Assembly: GCA_014695345.1 (NCBI GenBank)
Contig: JACJOC010000102.1
Coordinates: forward strand, 1-64,000
DNA: 64,000 nucleotides
Origin: Cyanobacteria bacterium FACHB-471
GTDB taxonomy: Bacteria > Cyanobacteriota > Cyanobacteriia > Elainellales > Elainellaceae
Direction of reading: 5' to 3'
Shown: piece after piece, positions 46,944-55,870 of the stretch
Layout of the letters: each line of letters starts with the position of its first letter
Position numbering within the stretch: the stretch's first letter is position 1
Position numbers and translations under genes: made by a program
The notes under the pieces: model-generated
Seen by the model: the letters and a program-made list of their open reading frames with translations, nothing else
What the model was told of the DNA's origin: nothing
Databases searched by the model: none

Positions 46944-48650
46944 ATGCTGCTTGACTCTACCCAATCTGAGCAACTGAAGCCCAACTCCCCCCCTGAACCG
47001 ATCGCCTTGCCGTCTCGATTTTCGCCACAACATCGAACGATTAGGCCCATCGGGGTTTATGCCCTGCATGGTCTAGCTGCAATGGGAGATGACCTAATTG
47101 CGGTTGATGCAGTGCGAGGCTATTTGGTCAAGGTCGATCCCGCCAGCGACAATACTACAGTCCTTAACCCCCACAACGTGCAAGATTTTCTTGATGCGGC
47201 AGGTCTGGCTGTGTGGGAGGACACAATCTGGTTTACCCGAGATCACGATGTCTTTTCGTGTACGCTAGCTGACCCTACGCCCAAGCATTTTGCCACCTTG
47301 CCCTATCCAGCAGATGGCGTAGCGGTGTGGCAGTCTACGGTGTATGTCGCTTGTCAAAAGTCCGGCTACATTCTCATTTTTGACCGTCGAACCGGACAGC
47401 AAATCACGCGGTTTGCTGCCCCCGGTGTGGGCGCTGAAAACCTGTCTGTGCGGGATGAAGAACTGTGGGTGTGCGATCGCACCGAGCAAACGGTTTACTG
47501 CATGGATCGAGCCACTGGAGAAGTCAACTTCAGCATTCTCACTCCGTTTGACTCCCCTTCTGGAATTGCCTTTCACACCGATTCTCAAACCCAGGAAACA
47601 ATTCTCTATGTTGCCTACGCTGGGGAAGAGGCATACATTCGGGATGACCCCAACTCCGAAGATCCTTATCAGCTTAGCTTTCGCGATCGCACCTTTATTC
47701 ACCCGCTGCATTTCCACGTTGACAAAGACCAGCATTACGCTCTGTCAAATGGCTACTTGATCGAAATGTCTTACATCGAAGAACTGCTGCCGCTAGAGGA
47801 AGTGCAGGTTAACGGTTTAGAGTGGCGGATTGCCCTGCCCGCAGACACACCACGCCAGACCGTAAAGCGGGTTGAACCGATTGGAATGCCCTTTCAGGAA
47901 GAAATCCAGGAAGGACAGCGGGTTGCTGTGTTCAAATTCGATTCGTTACAACCTGACGAGGGGCGACTGTTTGGCTGGAAAGCGCTGCTAGAAGTCCGTG
48001 GAATCAAATATCGCTTTACCTTTGATGACGTTGACCGGACTCCGGCGCTATCGGCTGAGTTTCAGTCGCGCTATCTGGTGGATGATGATGAGTTGGCGAT
48101 GGATACGCTCGTCATTCAAGCCGCTGCACAAGAGGCGATCGGCACCGAAACCAACCTGCTGCGTAAAATTCTGAAAGTCCGCAACTACGTTTACGATCGC
48201 CTTTCCTACGGCATCAAGCCGCACATCGACACCCCCGACGTAGCTTTGGAACGCGGCGTTGGCTCCTGCGGTGAATATGTTGGCTTGCTGTTAGCGCTAG
48301 CCCGAATCAATGGCATCGCCTGCCGAACGGTTGGTCGTTACAAGTGTCCACAACCCGCCGATCGCCAAGGAGTGCCTCTGCAGCCTGACTTTAACCACGT
48401 CTGGCTTGAGTTTTACGTTCCTGGTTTTGGCTGGCTACCGATGGAATCCAACGTGGATGATGTGATCGAAGGCGGTCCTTACCCTACACGCTTTTTCATG
48501 GGTCTGCCCTGGTATCACGCTGAGATTGCCAAAGGCATTCCCTTTGAGACTTTAAAGACTCCAGATGCCAGCTTTGACCTGTCAATCGGCGACCTGGCAA
48601 TCAACCACATTCGCTTCACCATTTTGGGAGAACTGCCTCCTCCCACCTGA
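46944..48650 (+). CDS. Beta-propeller plus transglutaminase-like protein
   Basis: A 568-residue protein. The N-terminal ~300 residues carry repeats typical of an NHL/SMP-30-like propeller (AMGDDLIAVDAVRGYLVKVD, GYILIFDRRTGQQITRF, VYCMDRATGEVNFS). The C-terminal part is a transglutaminase-like domain with the catalytic Cys at 442 (ERGVGSCGEYVGLLLALAR) and His at 485 (FNHVWLEFYVPGFGW); the third position is in MESNVDD, where Asp is usual. No signal peptide is present, so it is probably cytoplasmic. It may cleave or cross-link peptides. The function is unknown. Confidence 0.75.
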   Translation: MLLDSTQSEQLKPNSPPEPIALPSRFSPQHRTIRPIGVYALHGLAAMGDDLIAVDAVRGYLVKVDPASDNTTVLNPHNVQDFLDAAGLAVWEDTIWFTRDHDVFSCTLADPTPKHFATLPYPADGVAVWQSTVYVACQKSGYILIFDRRTGQQITRFAAPGVGAENLSVRDEELWVCDRTEQTVYCMDRATGEVNFSILTPFDSPSGIAFHTDSQTQETILYVAYAGEEAYIRDDPNSEDPYQLSFRDRTFIHPLHFHVDKDQHYALSNGYLIEMSYIEELLPLEEVQVNGLEWRIALPADTPRQTVKRVEPIGMPFQEEIQEGQRVAVFKFDSLQPDEGRLFGWKALLEVRGIKYRFTFDDVDRTPALSAEFQSRYLVDDDELAMDTLVIQAAAQEAIGTETNLLRKILKVRNYVYDRLSYGIKPHIDTPDVALERGVGSCGEYVGLLLALARINGIACRTVGRYKCPQPADRQGVPLQPDFNHVWLEFYVPGFGWLPMESNVDDVIEGGPYPTRFFMGLPWYHAEIAKGIPFETLKTPDASFDLSIGDLAINHIRFTILGELPPPT

Positions 48651-48732
48651 TCTCTGAATCAAACTAAAACCCATGTACTAATCCAATCCTTGCCGCCATA
48701 ATAAAAGCACATCTGCAACGTTGAGGGACTTA

Positions 48733-49479
48733 ATGGCTCTAACTGCCCAGGAACTAGAAAAACTGATGCCAGATGCCAGTCAGCTTTTGAGTGATGAGCC
48801 GGAAATGGAGAGTTCGCTTCACTATATGCAGCTTTTGCTGCTAGTTACCTGTCTGGAATGGCTGTGGCGTGACCAAAACGATTTCTTCATTGGGGCTAAC
48901 CTGACAATCTACTTCAGTCGACAGCAACTCAAGAACCGGGACTTTCGAGGCCCGGATTTCTTTTTGGTGAAACAGACTGAGAAGCGACCTCGTAACGCCT
49001 GGGTAGTATGGGAGGAAGATGGCAAATATCCCAACCTGATCATTGAACTGCTCTCGAACTCGACCGCTACAGTTGATCGCAATTTGAAGAAAGTTCTCTA
49101 TCAGGACCGGTTTCGCACTCCTGAATATTTCTGGTTCTCGCCAGAAACTTTCGAGTTTGAAGGGTTTCGGCTAAACGGACATGAATATCAGGCGATCGCC
49201 CCCACTCATCAGGGATGGCGTTGGAGCGAAGAACTGGGTTTGTTTTTAGGAGTTGAGGCAAACCAGCTACGCTACTTCACGCTAGAAGGGGAAAAAGTGC
49301 CAACGCCTGAAGAGGCAGCAGCACAGGCAGTCGTTCAATTCGAGCAGACTTCAGCGCAGTTAGAGCAAACTTCGGCGCAGCTAGAACAAGAACGCCAGCA
49401 GCGGGAAGCTGCTCAGCAGCAAGCAGCAATCCTGGCAGAACGGTTGCGATCGCTTGGGATTGATCCTAATCAGCCGTAG
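48733..49479 (+). CDS. Uma2-family endonuclease-like protein with coiled-coil tail
   Basis: Uma2 (DUF820) proteins are restriction-endonuclease-fold enzymes abundant in cyanobacteria, with no proven role. From the ATG at 48733 (GAGGGA at 48723-48728) the product is 248 residues. A PD-(D/E)xK-like core is visible: FRGPDFFLVKQTE, then PNLIIELLSNSTATVDRNLKK with E and K. A TTG 12 bases further upstream gives the same frame. After residue ~200, repeated SAQLEQT and EQERQQREAAQQQAA form a coiled coil. Confidence 0.85.
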   Translation: MALTAQELEKLMPDASQLLSDEPEMESSLHYMQLLLLVTCLEWLWRDQNDFFIGANLTIYFSRQQLKNRDFRGPDFFLVKQTEKRPRNAWVVWEEDGKYPNLIIELLSNSTATVDRNLKKVLYQDRFRTPEYFWFSPETFEFEGFRLNGHEYQAIAPTHQGWRWSEELGLFLGVEANQLRYFTLEGEKVPTPEEAAAQAVVQFEQTSAQLEQTSAQLEQERQQREAAQQQAAILAERLRSLGIDPNQP

Positions 49480-49508
49480 CTTTTAGTGAATCTTGGGAAT
49501 TCATTCTT

Positions 49509-50279
49509 TTAAGTTTTGGCAAAATTCATGCGACTGAGAAATACTTGAAGACGCTCGCTCTTCGGGTAGGTCAACACCTGCCGGGCAGCACCTTCTTCCT
49601 CTACAAAGCCCTTATTCAAAAACAGCACTCGATGGGCAACCTCACGCGCAAACTGCATCTCGTGGGTGACAATCACCATCGTCATGCCCTCTTCAGCCAA
49701 CTGCTGCATGACAGTTAGCACCTCGCCTACCAATTCTGGGTCGAGGGCGCTAGTGGGTTCGTCAAACAGCATAACTTGCGGCTTCATACAGAGAGCACGG
49801 GCGATCGCCACCCGCTGCTTTTGCCCACCAGAGAGCTGGTCAGGGTAAGCCTCTGCCTTTTCTGACAGCCCCACCTTATCCAGATAAAACCGCGCCAGCC
49901 TTGAGCTTTCCTTAGCAGGCTGATTGAGCACCTTACGCGGAGCTAGAGTCAGGTTGTCTAGCACTGTCATGTGGGGAAACAAATTGAACTGTTGAAACAC
50001 CATTCCCACATTGGCTCGAAGCTGCTTCAGCTTCCCCGTACTGAGATCAGGATGCGATAAATCAATGCCATTGACGATTAGCCGCCCGCCATTGATTGCC
50101 TCAAGTCGATTAAAGCAGCGCAGCAGGGTGCTTTTGCCACAGCCCGACGACCCGATCACGGCAACGACCTCACCTGGGTTGATATAGCCACTGATGCCAT
50201 TTAAGACTTGCAGTGCACCAAACCTTTTCTCTACTTGCTCAAAAATAATTGCTGGGGCAGCGCTATTGTTATCTTTCAT
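49509..50279 (-). CDS. Polar amino-acid ABC transporter ATPase
   Basis: A 256-residue nucleotide-binding subunit of the GlnQ/HisP type. Walker A GSSGCGKSTLL, Q-loop FQQFNLFPHMTV, the signature LSGGQKQRVAIARAL, Walker B VMLFDEPTSALDPE and the H-loop TH are all intact. It is transcribed away from the substrate-binding and permease genes across a 265-bp divergent region; the three together form one importer. Confidence 0.92.
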   Translation of the reverse strand: MKDNNSAAPAIIFEQVEKRFGALQVLNGISGYINPGEVVAVIGSSGCGKSTLLRCFNRLEAINGGRLIVNGIDLSHPDLSTGKLKQLRANVGMVFQQFNLFPHMTVLDNLTLAPRKVLNQPAKESSRLARFYLDKVGLSEKAEAYPDQLSGGQKQRVAIARALCMKPQVMLFDEPTSALDPELVGEVLTVMQQLAEEGMTMVIVTHEMQFAREVAHRVLFLNKGFVEEEGAARQVLTYPKSERLQVFLSRMNFAKT

Positions 50280-50544
50280 CTGGATTTAGAAGTCTTCTGA
50301 TGAGGGAGTGATTCTAAAGTTGCTCTCACCCTTAATAGTTGCTAACACACTTAGCGTTGCTAGATAGATGGAATGACTACCAACACGCTAGTTTTTAGTT
50401 TGTAGAATTAGGCGATCGCAATGTGGATTGTAGATAATTCTTCACCTTGCGATTCCTAATGCCCGTTTAGTCTTGAATTTGAATCTAAAAGTCTAAGACC
50501 GCTATCCGTCTTGGTGTGAAGGTTTAAGGGAGAAGAATGTTTGT

Positions 50545-51396
50545 ATGAAGATTGCTCGCATGTTCAAATTCACTCGATCTCGGTTTTTACGCCAGTTTGC
50601 CATTGGCTTAGTTTGCGTTTTCATGATTGCTGCCTGCGGCCCAAATGGGGAAGAGGCTCCCGAAGCGACAGAAGGGGGTAGTTCAGAAGCCGCTGCCACA
50701 ACGCTAACCGTTGCCACAGAGCCAGCCTTTCCGCCCTTTGAATCTCAGGCTGAAGGTGGCGGCTATGAAGGATTTGACATTGATTTGATGAATGCGATCG
50801 GGGAAGCTGCCGGATTCACCGTCGAGTTTCAGGCCCTTCCTTTTGATGGCATCATTCCCGCTCTGCAAGCTGGAACAGTAGATGCTGCAATCAGCTCCAT
50901 GACCATCACCGCAGAACGGGCACAAACCGTCGATTTTTCTCGCCCCTACTTTAAGGCAGGGTTGGCGATCGCCGTTCCAGAGGACAACACCGACGTGACC
51001 TCCCTAGAAAACCTGGAAGGCAAACGAATTGCGGTACAAATCGGCACAACAGGCGCAGACCAAGCAGCAGAAATCGAGGGAGCGACCGTCAGCACCTTTG
51101 ACTCAGCCCCACTCGCCCTGCAGGAGCTAGCAAACGGCAATGCTGATGCTGTGATCAACGACGCTCCGGTTACACTCTACGCCATTCAAACTGGCAACAT
51201 CGGCGGTGTAAAAGTCGTAGGGGAACTAGTCACTGAGGAGTTTTACGGCATTGCGCTGCCCAAAGGCTCACCCAATGCCGAAGCGATCAACTCTGGTCTA
51301 GCTACCATCCTGGAAGACGGCACTTACGAGGAGATCTACCAAAAATGGTTTGGTGAAGCTCCACCCGAGCTCCCCGAAGAAGCCCCACTGGAATAG
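50545..51396 (+). CDS. Amino-acid ABC substrate-binding lipoprotein
   Basis: A 283-residue periplasmic binding protein of family 3. It has a lipoprotein signal with lipobox MIAAC (lipidated Cys31), an acidic Ser/Gly spacer, then LTVATEPAFPPFESQ and YEGFDIDLMNAIGEAAGF, the hallmark start, and VDAAISSMTITAERAQTVDFSRPY. The ligand is probably glutamine or another polar amino acid. It is followed after 117 bp by the permease; a repeat hairpin lies between. Confidence 0.92.
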   Translation: MKIARMFKFTRSRFLRQFAIGLVCVFMIAACGPNGEEAPEATEGGSSEAAATTLTVATEPAFPPFESQAEGGGYEGFDIDLMNAIGEAAGFTVEFQALPFDGIIPALQAGTVDAAISSMTITAERAQTVDFSRPYFKAGLAIAVPEDNTDVTSLENLEGKRIAVQIGTTGADQAAEIEGATVSTFDSAPLALQELANGNADAVINDAPVTLYAIQTGNIGGVKVVGELVTEEFYGIALPKGSPNAEAINSGLATILEDGTYEEIYQKWFGEAPPELPEEAPLE

Positions 51397-51405
51397 CCTC
51401 AATCT

Positions 51406-51482
51406 GTAGGTTGGGTGCAGCAAAGCGGAACCCAACACAACCTCTATGCCAAGCTGGGTTTCGTACCCTCACCTCAACCTAC
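51406..51482. repeat. Dispersed TAGGTTGGGT inverted repeat
   Basis: GTAGGTTGGGTGCAGCAAAG ... ends with CTCAACCTAC, an imperfect inverted repeat lying between the substrate-binding and permease genes. It is the same family as the elements at 37301 and 63677. It probably folds into a hairpin and may set the ratio of binding protein to permease. Confidence 0.6.
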
Positions 51483-51513
51483 ACCTTACTCACGCACTTA
51501 ATGGAATCCCCCC

Positions 51514-52254
51514 GTGCTTGAATCTTTAGAAATCATCCTGGATGCCCTCCCTAACCTACTGCGCGGCGCACTCGTAACCCTTCAACTTACTGCCTTATCC
51601 GTTGTGTTAGGCATGGTCGGCGGCTCTCTGATCGGCATTGTCCGGCTATCGGCATCGCCCATCGTCAGTTTCGCCGCAAGGGCCTACATCGACTTCTTCA
51701 GAGGTACGCCCTTACTAGTGCAGATCTTTATGATTTACTTTGGTCTGCCTGCTGTGATTACCAACATTGCCGACCGACAGTTTTCCTTCGATCGCCTCAC
51801 CGCTGCTGTATTAGCGCTCAGCCTGAATAGCGCCGCTTACATTGCCGAAATTGTACGAGCCGGGATTCAGTCGATTGAACTAGGGCAGAAAGAAGCCTCT
51901 CAGTCACTAGGGCTAGGGCCAGTTCAGACAATGCGCTACGTAATCTTCCCGCAAGCCCTACGCCGCATGATTCCGCCTTTAGGCAATGAGTTCATCACGC
52001 TGCTCAAAGATACCAGTCTGGTCGCAATCATTGGCTTTGAGGAACTGTTTCGTCGCGGTCAACTGATCGTGGCGCAGAACTATCGCTCATTTGAAATTTT
52101 TGCCGCTGTTGCGCTGGTTTACCTGGTGCTAACGCTGCTGTCCTCCCAGGCATTTAGCCGGATAGAGCGCTGGATGAACCCCGTAGAACGAGCCAGAGCA
52201 AAAGCTGCACCGCCACTCAATCCAGTTTCAGCCAGCGGAGATCATTTGTCGTAG
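51514..52254 (+). CDS. Polar amino-acid ABC permease
   Basis: A 246-residue HisM/GlnP-type permease beginning at a GTG. Five membrane segments and the EAA loop (GLGPVQTMRYVIFPQALRRMIPPLGNEFI) are clear, with FFRGTPLLVQIFMIYFGLP near residue 65. It partners with the divergently placed ATPase and the binding protein. A basic/Ala-Pro tail ends the protein. Confidence 0.92.
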   Translation: MLESLEIILDALPNLLRGALVTLQLTALSVVLGMVGGSLIGIVRLSASPIVSFAARAYIDFFRGTPLLVQIFMIYFGLPAVITNIADRQFSFDRLTAAVLALSLNSAAYIAEIVRAGIQSIELGQKEASQSLGLGPVQTMRYVIFPQALRRMIPPLGNEFITLLKDTSLVAIIGFEELFRRGQLIVAQNYRSFEIFAAVALVYLVLTLLSSQAFSRIERWMNPVERARAKAAPPLNPVSASGDHLS

Positions 52255-52317
52255 GCTGCGTAAGTTGCTGCGTTCAGAGTCCTCTAAAATGGGGAATGTT
52301 CCGATCGCACACAGGTT

Positions 52318-52908
52318 ATGACGCACTCTACCGACATTGCTGCGCTAGCCCGCTGGATGGCAGCAGACTTTAGCAATCAAGCACAGGCGTTTGAAAATCC
52401 GCCCTTTTTTGCTCACATTCGCGTCTGTATGCGTCCGCTGCCGCTAGAGTTTTTGTCTGGAGTCAGCTTTTTTGTTGAGCAAGCCTATGACTACATGCTG
52501 AATGACCCCTATCGGCTACGGGTATTGAAGCTGCTGGTACAGGGCGATCGCATTGAAGTTGAAAACTACACCGTTCACAATGAGCAAGACTTTTACGGCG
52601 CATCCCGCGACCTGAAGCGCTTGCAGCAAATCAGTCCTGACCGTCTGGAAAAACTTCCTGGCTGCAATATGATCGTGGACTGGACAGGGCACAGCTTCAA
52701 AGGGCATGTTGAACCAGGCAAAGCCTGCATGGTCGTGCGAAAAGGAAAAACCACCTACCTCGACAGCGAATTTGAAATCGACGACCAGCGCTTTATCAGC
52801 CAAGACCGTGGACGCGACCCAGAAACCGATGAGCATATCTGGGGTTCGGTCGCAGGCCCATTTGAGTTTGTGCGAGTCGCAAATTTTGCAGACGAAGTAA
52901 AAGTCTGA
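52318..52908 (+). CDS. cpcT: CpcT/CpeT-family phycobilin lyase
   Basis: A chromophore lyase that attaches phycocyanobilin to Cys-153 of phycocyanin beta subunits (CpcT) or phycoerythrobilin (CpeT). The 196-residue protein has the family's ADFSNQAQAFENPPFFAHIRVCMRPL start and beta-barrel strands through VDWTGHSFKGHVEPGKAC and LDSEFEID. The choice of CpcT over CpeT is an inference, and no phycobiliprotein structural genes are in the window. Confidence 0.88.
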   Translation: MTHSTDIAALARWMAADFSNQAQAFENPPFFAHIRVCMRPLPLEFLSGVSFFVEQAYDYMLNDPYRLRVLKLLVQGDRIEVENYTVHNEQDFYGASRDLKRLQQISPDRLEKLPGCNMIVDWTGHSFKGHVEPGKACMVVRKGKTTYLDSEFEIDDQRFISQDRGRDPETDEHIWGSVAGPFEFVRVANFADEVKV

Positions 52909-53168
52909 AGCCCTGTAGGGCGAATAACATCTTCCCTACCTGAACGGATGAGGCGATCGCCCTCATTAGACTTGCTGTAACCACAGCACAGACCTTCGAG
53001 CAGGCTACAAAGATTTTGTAAACTCAAAGAACAGGCATATGCATTAAGGGCCCTTGATGCAGAAAAATTGGTAAAACATGAGCGAGGGCAATGATATCCC
53101 TTAACATCTAAAGGTTTTGAAACTGTGCACAAATAACAGCAGCATGTACAAACAACAATGAGGTGGTG

Positions 53169-53429
53169 ATGACTGATTTAGAATTGCTCCAGAAAATTGA
53201 ACAGCAATTAGCTCAACTACCACCTGAGCAACTTTCGTTGGTCAGTGAATTTCTAGATTCACTTGAGAGCAGAAATAGTATTAGTCATCGTGCACTTCGT
53301 CGGATGCCTCCAATTAAACGAGGAGGTAAAGCAGTTGATTTATTGAAGTTTGCAGGAACTTGGCAAGGTGACGATCTAGAGGAAAGCCTTTGCTTTGTTG
53401 AGGAAACTCGATCCAAAGCTCAGTTTTAA
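53169..53429 (+). CDS. Small antitoxin-like protein
   Basis: An 86-residue protein. TGAGG at 53159-53163 favours the ATG at 53169 over GTG at 53163. The N terminus LLQKIEQQLAQLPPEQLSLVSEFLDSLE is typical of cyanobacterial DUF2281-like/VapB-type antitoxins; the tail (RMPPIKRGGKAVDLLKFAGTWQGDDLEESL) is the probable toxin-binding part. It is 12 bp upstream of the vapC-like gene. Confidence 0.75.
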   Translation: MTDLELLQKIEQQLAQLPPEQLSLVSEFLDSLESRNSISHRALRRMPPIKRGGKAVDLLKFAGTWQGDDLEESLCFVEETRSKAQF

Positions 53430-53441
53430 TCACTTCATGTC

Positions 53442-53884
53442 ATGTATCTTCTAGATACCAATCATTGCAGCTACATCATCAATAACAATTCCATAGTCGT
53501 TGACGCATTGCGTTCTCGTTTTACTAGTGAAATTGGCATTAGCATCATTACTTATGGCGAACTGCTATACATGGCCGAAAAATCAGAGCGAAAGGCTCAA
53601 AACTTTGTAGCAGTTCAAGCTTTTCTGGCGAATGTTGATTTGTACTTCATTGATGAAGAGACGGCCATTCTGTACAGCCAGCTGAAAACAGCAGTTTTTA
53701 ATCAGTTTGCGCCAAAGATAAAAGCAAACGTCGAAGTACAAGCGCTGGAGATTTAGGCTTTGACGATCACGATCTCTGGATTGCGGCAACAGCAATCCAG
53801 CATAACCTTGTCGTTGTGTCTGCTGACAGCGATTTTATCCGAATTCAGCAAGCACAGCCTTTCTCCCTAGAATCGTGGCTGTAG
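53442..53884 (+). pseudogene. vapC: VapC-type PIN toxin, frameshifted
   Basis: The frame from ATG 53442 gives a PIN domain start (MYLLDTNHCSYI, with the first catalytic Asp; SIITYGELLYMAEK with the conserved Glu) but ends after 104 residues in an unrelated tail. From 53714 a second frame continues with the rest of a PIN domain, [18 protein letters not shown] and [12 protein letters not shown], stopping at 53884. One missing A in the AAA run at 53714-53716 accounts for the shift. The truncated product lacks the C-terminal acidic residues and would be inactive. The gene may be a true decayed toxin or a sequencing error. Confidence 0.8.
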
Positions 53885-53908
53885 CCTCTGCCATAAAGGA
53901 ACCTTCAA

Positions 53909-54220
53909 TTAGAGCGTTGAACTGAGATTTAGGGAAACGATCGCCCCCCATACTCCACATCCGATCGCCACACAGAAAATGAGTGGAACCTTTTTGAAAC
54001 TAGCGATCGCCACCACCACACCTGCTGCAACAGTTGCCAAAGTTTCTATCGTTGAACCGCTCAGGCTGACCATGCTGCTGATTGTGAGTACTAGAATTAC
54101 CGCTAGCGGCAAATGATTCAGCCAACGTGCTTGAAAGAGTTGGGGTGGTAGCCAAACGCCTGCACTTCGCATTAGATAGGTGCCAATTCCAGCCAAGAAG
54201 ATTACCCACCAGATATTCAT
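53909..54220 (-). CDS. azlD: AzlD branched-chain amino acid exporter subunit
   Basis: A 103-residue protein with four membrane helices: WWVIFLAGIGTYLMRSAGVW, LPLAVILVLTISSMV and two more. It is the small partner of AzlC in branched-chain amino acid export. Its start overlaps the azlC stop by four bases, so translation is coupled. Confidence 0.88.
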   Translation of the reverse strand: MNIWWVIFLAGIGTYLMRSAGVWLPPQLFQARWLNHLPLAVILVLTISSMVSLSGSTIETLATVAAGVVVAIASFKKVPLIFCVAIGCGVWGAIVSLNLSSTL

Positions 54221-54960
54221 ACTTTCTCCTTAGGATTCAGCTTTTCCTTGTGGTTTAAGCCTGGGAGCAGGGAGGATAGGATGGCGATCGCCAAAATTGA
54301 CATCAAAAGACCGATCGATCCAAACTGCTGAGTAATTAGAACCAGGGCAATTCCTACGCCCAAAACAATACTGATTTCTTGCTGCCAGCGATCACGGGGT
54401 GCAGTGCTAGCAGAACTTCGCAGGTTACCGACTAACAAGCAAAGGAATAGTCCGGGCAATGCAAACTGAAGCCACTGTTCGGGTAATTGCATTCCCACCT
54501 GACAGCCCAGCCAGGAACCCGTGATCCAAGAAGCCCAGCAGCATAGGTGCATCCCTAGGTAATAGGCGAAGGGACGCGGCTCGTCTGTCATCTCTAGAGC
54601 AAAGGTTTCATCAATCAGCCCTAGAGACAGAAGCCACTGCTGCCCATAGCTAAACCGTTTGTAAATGTTGTGCGCTGACAGGCTCATGGGAATGTGGCGC
54701 AGATTGATGATCAGCATCGTGAGTAGAATGCTGACACCAGACAGATTTTGCCTTACGCCTTCAACTGCCGCAAATTGGGAAGCACCTGCGTAGACCCAGA
54801 CAGACATCCCCACGGTGGAGAGCGGAGACAATCCTGACTGGACTGAAATTGCGCCATAGCTCATGGCGATCGGCAAGAAACCGGCCACAACTCCCAGAGC
54901 GCGGTTCATGCCGTTAAAGAATTCTGCAAAGAAGGTTGAGCGATTTGTTTGTTGAAGCAT
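54217..54960 (-). CDS. azlC: AzlC branched-chain amino acid exporter subunit
   Basis: A 247-residue membrane protein with the AzlC pattern: ALGVVAGFLPIAMSYGAISVQSGLSP, VYAGASQFAAV, INLRHIPMSLSAHNI and GLIDETFALEM. It forms a complex with AzlD for amino-acid efflux. It lies downstream of an AraC-type regulator and a dehydrogenase in the same orientation. Confidence 0.9.
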   Translation of the reverse strand: MLQQTNRSTFFAEFFNGMNRALGVVAGFLPIAMSYGAISVQSGLSPLSTVGMSVWVYAGASQFAAVEGVRQNLSGVSILLTMLIINLRHIPMSLSAHNIYKRFSYGQQWLLSLGLIDETFALEMTDEPRPFAYYLGMHLCCWASWITGSWLGCQVGMQLPEQWLQFALPGLFLCLLVGNLRSSASTAPRDRWQQEISIVLGVGIALVLITQQFGSIGLLMSILAIAILSSLLPGLNHKEKLNPKEKV

Positions 54961-55047
54961 GGGTCAATCACCTCCAGGGAGTAAAACCCTGATGCTTCCT
55001 AATTTATGGGCGATCGCTCCTCCCAGTCTTGAAGAAAATTGCCCTCC

Positions 55048-55854
55048 TTACCGCTGATACTGCCCTGGAGTCACCCCAGTCATTCGCTTAAACTGTCGCG
55101 TCAGATGGCTCTGGTCAGCAAAGCCTGTCTCCTGAGCTACGTCAGAAATCGGCTTGCCCTGAACTAGCAGCCGTTTGGCACGATGCAAACGCACCTGATT
55201 GAGATAGCCGTGCGGTGGTAGACCAACCTGTTTGCGAAAGGTACGGAGCAGGTAAAAAGGACTGAGGTTGGCGATCGCCGCCAGTTCTTCTAACGATGAA
55301 TTTTCGGCGTAGTGTGCTTCCAGGTAATTTTGCACCAGCCGAATCGGTTGAGATTCTTTCCCTGCTGCTTTAAGAGTGGGGCGATCGCCTGCATGACGGG
55401 CAATCAATTGCGCCATCGTCCACACCATGCGCGAATCTTGCTCTAGCTGACAGGTAGATTTCTCCAAGGTGACGTGCAACCGCAAAAGTAACCCCTTCAG
55501 GTATTCATCCTGAATCACAGGCTGAGGGAAATAGGGAATGTCGGGCGATCGCCAGGAATCAGCCATTGCTTCCCGCAGAATGCTGACATCGGGATATAGC
55601 ATTCGATACATCCAGCCTCTCTCAGTTGCAGCGTGCCCGTCGTGCGGTTCTCCCGGATTAATCAACGCAACGCTACCTGCCGTTGCAACGTGGGTAGCAC
55701 CTCGATAATCAAATTCCTCTGCCCCCTGCTGAATCACGCCGATCGCGTAGGTGTCATGGGTATGACGACAAAAGGAATGAGTAATAAATCGGGCATGAAG
55801 GAGTTCTAAATCGGCGAATTGAGGCGATCGCCAGAATTTGACTTGTTCTTTCAT
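55048..55854 (-). CDS. AraC-family transcriptional regulator
   Basis: A 268-residue regulator from the ATG at 55854 (MKEQVKFWRSPQF); the open frame extends 35 codons upstream into the previous gene. The N-terminal cupin ligand-binding domain has FCRHTHDTYAIGVIQQGAEEF and the C-terminal double helix-turn-helix has SLEELAAIANLSPFYLLRTFRKQVGLPPHGYLN, then PISDVAQETGFADQSHLTRQFKRMTG. It is likely a regulator of azlCD, as AraC-AzlCD neighbours are common. The ligand is unknown. Confidence 0.88.
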   Translation of the reverse strand: MKEQVKFWRSPQFADLELLHARFITHSFCRHTHDTYAIGVIQQGAEEFDYRGATHVATAGSVALINPGEPHDGHAATERGWMYRMLYPDVSILREAMADSWRSPDIPYFPQPVIQDEYLKGLLLRLHVTLEKSTCQLEQDSRMVWTMAQLIARHAGDRPTLKAAGKESQPIRLVQNYLEAHYAENSSLEELAAIANLSPFYLLRTFRKQVGLPPHGYLNQVRLHRAKRLLVQGKPISDVAQETGFADQSHLTRQFKRMTGVTPGQYQR

Positions 55855-55870
55855 GGCGGGAGTTGGGGGT

